NCBI GenBank assembly: GCA_002727515.1
Contig: PBXF01000016.1
Coordinates: 30,442 to 35,718 of the forward strand
DNA length: 5,277 nt
Source: Methanobacteriota archaeon
GTDB taxonomy: Archaea; Thermoplasmatota; Poseidoniia; Poseidoniales; Poseidoniaceae
Reading direction: 5' to 3'
Made by a program: the position numbers and the translations under genes. Below are positions 2,843 to 5,277 of the stretch, piece after piece; position 1 is the first letter of the stretch, and each line of letters starts with the position of its first letter. A model generated the notes under the pieces. It made no database searches. It saw nothing but the letters and a program-made list of their open reading frames with translations, and was not told the DNA's origin.

Positions 2843-5277
2843 TCACTCTTCTTCTCTGCGTAGTACTGCGATAAATCCTATTGTTACAGCGAGTAATGTA
2901 CCCACTGCTCCAATTGCAGGTATAGCTGCTGCACCATCGGTTTCATTGCCGTCTGTTGCATCAGGTACTGTATCTTCAATGCCGTCACATGCAGAGCCAA
3001 TACCGTCACCATCCAAATCCTGTTGGTCTGGATTAGGAACGTTTTGACAATTGTCTAAGATATCTGTAATTCCATCGCCGTCATCATCGGTATCTGCATT
3101 ATTACCTATGCCATCACCATCTGTATCGATTTGCTCACTAGAATCATACGGGAATACATCTGCGACATCGGTCATACCATCATTGTCGTCATCTGGGTCT
3201 GCATTGTCACCGATTCCATCACCATCGAAATCGCCAGATTCTGTTTCATCGTAAGGGAAGACATCATTTCCATTTGAAACTCCGTCACCATCAATATCTG
3301 AGTCACAAATATCACCAATTCCATCTCCATCAATATCTGATTGATTTGTATTTGATTGGTTAAGGCAATTATCAATATCGTCGATTACGCCATCGTTGTC
3401 AGAATCATACTCACATGCATCACCAATTCCATCTCCGTCCATATCTGACTGATCTGGGTTGCTTAAATTCAAGCAGTTGTCGATTGAATCATCGATACCA
3501 TCATTGTCCATGTCTGAATAATTGTACGATACTGAGAAACAAGATGTATCCGAAGATAGATTTTGCAGATTACCGCTTGAATCTACATGATTCAACCACG
3601 CTGTAACACAGTGGGTGCCAGAATTATTCAAGAAGGTTGAACCTGTTTGCTGATGAATGGTAGAGGTTGCCGTCCAAGAATAAATGCCGTAATCTATTGT
3701 TTGGCCAGACTTGTATACCTCCCAATCAACCTCGTAAGTAGCACCAGGTTGTAGATAATACGATTCAATTGAGAAATAAACCATATCACCCACATAATAA
3801 CCAAAGGTGCTTGGGTATACTGAAATATTGCCCCAAGTTATGTTGCCTGTTGTATTATTTCCTCCAGTATTATTCCAACCTGTATTATTACCACCGGTGT
3901 TGTTACCGCCTGTATTGTTTCCACCGGTGTTGTTACCGCCGGTATTGTTTCCACCAGTGTTATTTCCACCAGAATTATTTGTTGGTTCACTTCCAACTGT
4001 CACGCATTCGCTCTCATAATCAAGATAGTTTGTGTATGAGTTGTCTGTATTATACAGATAGGCGTACATACAAATTGTTCCATTATATGATGGACTGAAA
4101 CTGATATTGTTTATGTTGTAAGAAGATTGTGCGGTAAAATTGTAACTTCCGTTGATGTTATTGTAATATACATAATAATACACGTCATAATCTGAACCGT
4201 ATGTTAGATCATCAGCTAAGATTTCTAGAATAACAGTGTCTCCAATCTCGAATTGGTTTCCGTTCGTAGATAGGTAAAGTTGAGCTGTAGCATTTGTATT
4301 ATTACCGCCAGTGTTGTTGCCACCTGTATTGTTTCCGCCAGTGTTGTTGCCACCAGTGTTGTTGCCTCCAGTATTGTTGCCTCCGCTGTTTGAAGGTGCA
4401 AAGTACTGGAATGTTATAGAAAGAGTGGAATTCGGACATTGATGTGACCATGAGTTATTCTGCCCACAATTCATCACCGTAGCTTCGAAATCCAATGTAA
4501 TGTTTGTACCATTTTGAATAGACGAATTAAATGTCAGTTGTGCGGAGTAAGGCTGGACTGCATAACTAGAATTTGACCAACCAATCTGATACCACCAACC
4601 ATCATACAATCCATAAACATTAGAATTGTCTGCAGATGCATTAATTCCGGGGTAATTTATTGGGAATGAACAAGTGTTCACGAGATATACAGTGACATAA
4701 TATGTCTGATTAATTGTAAGATTGCTCAGAATCAAACAGTGACCATCATTTAGGGTTGAGTTACCACCAGTATTGTTCCCGCCAGTGTTATTTCCACCGG
4801 TATTATTGCCACCAGTGTTGTTCCCGCCAGTGTTGTTGCCACCAGTGTTATTGCCACCAGTGTTGTTGCCACCGGTGTTATTGGCATATACAGAGATTCC
4901 ATCATTATCGCTGTCAGCGAAGGTGTTATTCACATATATTTCAGCGTGGAATGTGTAATATCCTGCACTAAGCCCGTTTACTGCCCAATTGAAACTAGAG
5001 CTGTTATTTGTGGAAGTCCATGACTGATTTCCATAATAAATTGTGTAATTATTAGTATCATAGATCCAGTAGACTAGAACCATGTTTGCATTGTAAATTT
5101 CACAATTAACATAAATTGAGGTTGTAAAAGACTGATTTTCCATAACCATGTAAGGCGAATATGCGTATACAGATGTGTAATTGATATTGCTTCCACATGG
5201 TGAGGTGTAATTGCCGCCAGTATTGTTACCACCAGTGTTGTTTCCACTGGTATTATTTCCGCCAGTATTGTTTCCAC
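2843..5277 (-). CDS. Large modular secreted, membrane-anchored surface protein (5' end outside window)
   Basis: The frame is open to the right edge: 42 further codons precede the Met codon at 5149, so that Met is internal. Numbering from the first full codon (5275), 810 residues are visible. Order: GGNNT linker (1-24), module A (25-131), linker (132-174), module B (175-295), linker (296-327), module C (328-432), linker (433-485), module D (about 481-587). Thrombospondin type-3 calcium repeats (588-764), a short acidic stalk, a transmembrane helix (785-805) and the tail RREEE follow. The modules are Tyr/Asn/Ser-rich, predicted beta-type, with 2, 4, 2 and 2 cysteines, and C and D look paralogous. 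Only K522, R806 and R807 are basic (Lys/Arg). The pattern implies an outward-facing, probably N-glycosylated protein on the cell surface; adhesion or an S-layer-associated role is a guess. Signal peptide and promoter lie outside the window. No enzyme motif was recognised. Confidence 0.9.
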   Translation of the reverse strand, partial: GNNTGGNNTSGNNTGGNNTGGNYTSPCGSNINYTSVYAYSPYMVMENQSFTTSIYVNCEIYNANMVLVYWIYDTNNYTIYYGNQSWTSTNNSSSFNWAVNGLSAGYYTFHAEIYVNNTFADSDNDGISVYANNTGGNNTGGNNTGGNNTGGNNTGGNNTGGNNTGGNNTGGNSTLNDGHCLILSNLTINQTYYVTVYLVNTCSFPINYPGINASADNSNVYGLYDGWWYQIGWSNSSYAVQPYSAQLTFNSSIQNGTNITLDFEATVMNCGQNNSWSHQCPNSTLSITFQYFAPSNSGGNNTGGNNTGGNNTGGNNTGGNNTGGNNTNATAQLYLSTNGNQFEIGDTVILEILADDLTYGSDYDVYYYVYYNNINGSYNFTAQSSYNINNISFSPSYNGTICMYAYLYNTDNSYTNYLDYESECVTVGSEPTNNSGGNNTGGNNTGGNNTGGNNTGGNNTGGNNTGWNNTGGNNTTGNITWGNISVYPSTFGYYVGDMVYFSIESYYLQPGATYEVDWEVYKSGQTIDYGIYSWTATSTIHQQTGSTFLNNSGTHCVTAWLNHVDSSGNLQNLSSDTSCFSVSYNYSDMDNDGIDDSIDNCLNLSNPDQSDMDGDGIGDACEYDSDNDGVIDDIDNCLNQSNTNQSDIDGDGIGDICDSDIDGDGVSNGNDVFPYDETESGDFDGDGIGDNADPDDDNDGMTDVADVFPYDSSEQIDTDGDGIGNNADTDDDGDGITDILDNCQNVPNPDQQDLDGDGIGSACDGIEDTVPDATDGNETDGAAAIPAIGAVGTLLAVTIGFIAVLRREEE
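2861..2923 (-). other. C-terminal transmembrane anchor of the surface protein
   Basis: Residues 785-805 form one uninterrupted hydrophobic helix (IPAIGAVGTLLAV...AVL), followed by RREEE and the stop. The arginines fit the positive-inside rule, leaving the bulk of the protein outside. The layout resembles archaeal C-terminal sorting tails (short motif, helix, basic cluster), but the canonical PGF motif of archaeosortase substrates is absent. Confidence 0.8.
2984..3514 (-). repeat. Thrombospondin type-3 calcium-binding repeat region
   Basis: Within the large protein, residues 588-764 contain ten DxDxDG loops of the type that bind calcium. Three are cysteine-type units with the pattern DNC...(D/N)Q.D.DGDGIG..C, with cysteines 601/621, 637/657 and 743/763 expected to pair. 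Two are of the microbial type with DVFPYD...E followed by DGDGIG(D/N)NAD. This should form a stiff calcium-dependent rod holding the outer modules away from the membrane. Confidence 0.9.
3515..3835 (-). other. Module D of the surface protein (beta-type domain with a cysteine pair)
   Basis: Residues 481-587 contain GDMVYFSI, an LQPGATYEVDWEVY stretch, a YSWTAT strand and C556/C579 flanking the last strands (CVTAWLN...CFSV). It aligns by eye with module C, including cysteine positions, and is probably Ig-like or another beta-sandwich. It contains K522, the only Lys or Arg of the extracellular part. The family is not recognised. Confidence 0.5.
3836..3979 (-). repeat. GGNNT pentapeptide array 3 (15-bp tandem repeat)
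   Basis: After an NNS sequon come six GGNNT units, one GWNNT, one GGNNT, then degenerate TGNIT and WGN at the edge of module D. Every unit holds an N-x-T sequon. Codons vary at third positions (ACT, ACC and ACA for Thr; AAC and AAT for Asn), so the DNA units differ while the protein unit is constant. Confidence 0.9.
3980..4294 (-). other. Module C of the surface protein (beta-type domain with a cysteine pair)
   Basis: Residues 328-432 are Tyr/Asn-rich with many sequons. The pattern LYLSTNGNQFEIGDTVILEI, then YDVYYYVYY, then C402...C424 in the last strands, matches module D by eye. It has no Lys or Arg. The family is not recognised. Confidence 0.5.
4295..4390 (-). repeat. GGNNT pentapeptide array 2 (15-bp tandem repeat)
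   Basis: Residues 296-327 comprise NS followed by six GGNNT units, leading straight into NAT, another sequon at the start of module C. This is the shortest fully visible array. Confidence 0.9.
4391..4753 (-). other. Module B of the surface protein (four-cysteine beta-type domain)
   Basis: Residues 175-295 form the longest module (about 121 residues), with four cysteines (180, 202, 270, 280), an aromatic patch DGWWYQIGW and a closing LSITFQYF strand. The alternation of hydrophobic and polar residues suggests a beta-sandwich. It does not align obviously with modules C and D, has no Lys or Arg, and belongs to no family I recognise. Confidence 0.5.
4754..4882 (-). repeat. GGNNT pentapeptide array 1 (15-bp tandem repeat)
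   Basis: Residues 132-174 contain eight uninterrupted NNTGG units closed by NST, giving nine sequons at five-residue spacing. It joins module A to module B. Confidence 0.9.
4883..5203 (-). other. Module A of the surface protein, with an isolated calcium-loop motif
   Basis: Residues 25-131 hold two cysteines (27, 58), Tyr-rich strands and a YGNQSWTST strand resembling module D. Near its end is DSDNDG (121-126), a single loop of the thrombospondin type-3 kind, well away from the main calcium region. The fold is probably beta; the family is not recognised. Confidence 0.5.
5204..5277 (-). repeat. GGNNT pentapeptide array 0, cut by the window edge
   Basis: At least five units (NNT four times, then NYT) are visible before module A, one written SGNNT instead of GGNNT. 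The array runs off the right edge, so its length and whatever precedes it are unknown. Confidence 0.88.

Noticed and set aside
3769..4098. Plus-strand open frames across the repeat arrays (also near 4756-4971) encoding Pro/Val/Leu- or Cys/His/Tyr-rich repeats
   Set aside because: They are mirror images of the 15-bp GGNNT repeats, confined to the arrays and nearby sequence. The minus frame has coherent modules and continues through all of them.
4754..4882. Possible CRISPR array
   Set aside because: The repeats are 15 bp, directly contiguous, in codon phase and without spacers, so they are coding repeats.
5074..5277. Minus-strand frame starting in the last array in a different register
   Set aside because: It reads the GGNNT codons out of phase (Glu/Thr/Ile-rich) and ends within module A; the correct register is open throughout.

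Overview
The window looks like a piece of an archaeal chromosome. It carries ribosomal protein eL15, which occurs in archaea and eukaryotes but not bacteria, with an archaeal-style Shine-Dalgarno (AGGTGAT) in front of it, plus a short archaeal PRC-barrel protein. The opposite end holds a large extracellular protein with thrombospondin type-3 calcium repeats and a C-terminal membrane anchor. By eye the DNA is moderately AT-rich. This mix recalls marine Thermoplasmatota such as Poseidoniales (Marine Group II), but the lineage is an inference; no rRNA gene is present to settle it.

Layout, left to right. Positions 14-2025 hold three genes on the minus strand, read in the order rpl15e, a PRC-barrel gene, then rnz (ribonuclease Z). 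Spacing is 80 nt and then 9 nt, so they are probably co-transcribed. Positions 2026-2146 form a divergent intergenic region with the eL15 Shine-Dalgarno, an AT-rich dyad that could act as a TATA element in one or both directions, and a GC-rich inverted repeat. Positions 2147-2839, plus strand, encode a SpoU/TrmH-family RNA 2'-O-methyltransferase. It is convergent with the last gene, and the two stop codons are separated by 3 bp. Positions 2843-5277, minus strand, are a single reading frame still open at the right edge. It encodes the C-terminal 810 residues of a modular surface protein.

The left part and the methyltransferase concern translation: a large-subunit protein, tRNA 3'-end maturation and rRNA or tRNA ribose methylation. 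The surface protein is unrelated in role and is the unusual part of the window. Extracellular modules with even numbers of cysteines alternate with arrays of a five-residue unit, GGNNT, and every unit is an N-glycosylation sequon. The modules are followed by ten DxDxDG calcium loops and a transmembrane anchor. In 810 residues there are only three basic Lys/Arg residues, and two of them are in the cytoplasmic tail. I see no RNA genes, insertion sequences, CRISPR arrays or complete new multi-gene system here.
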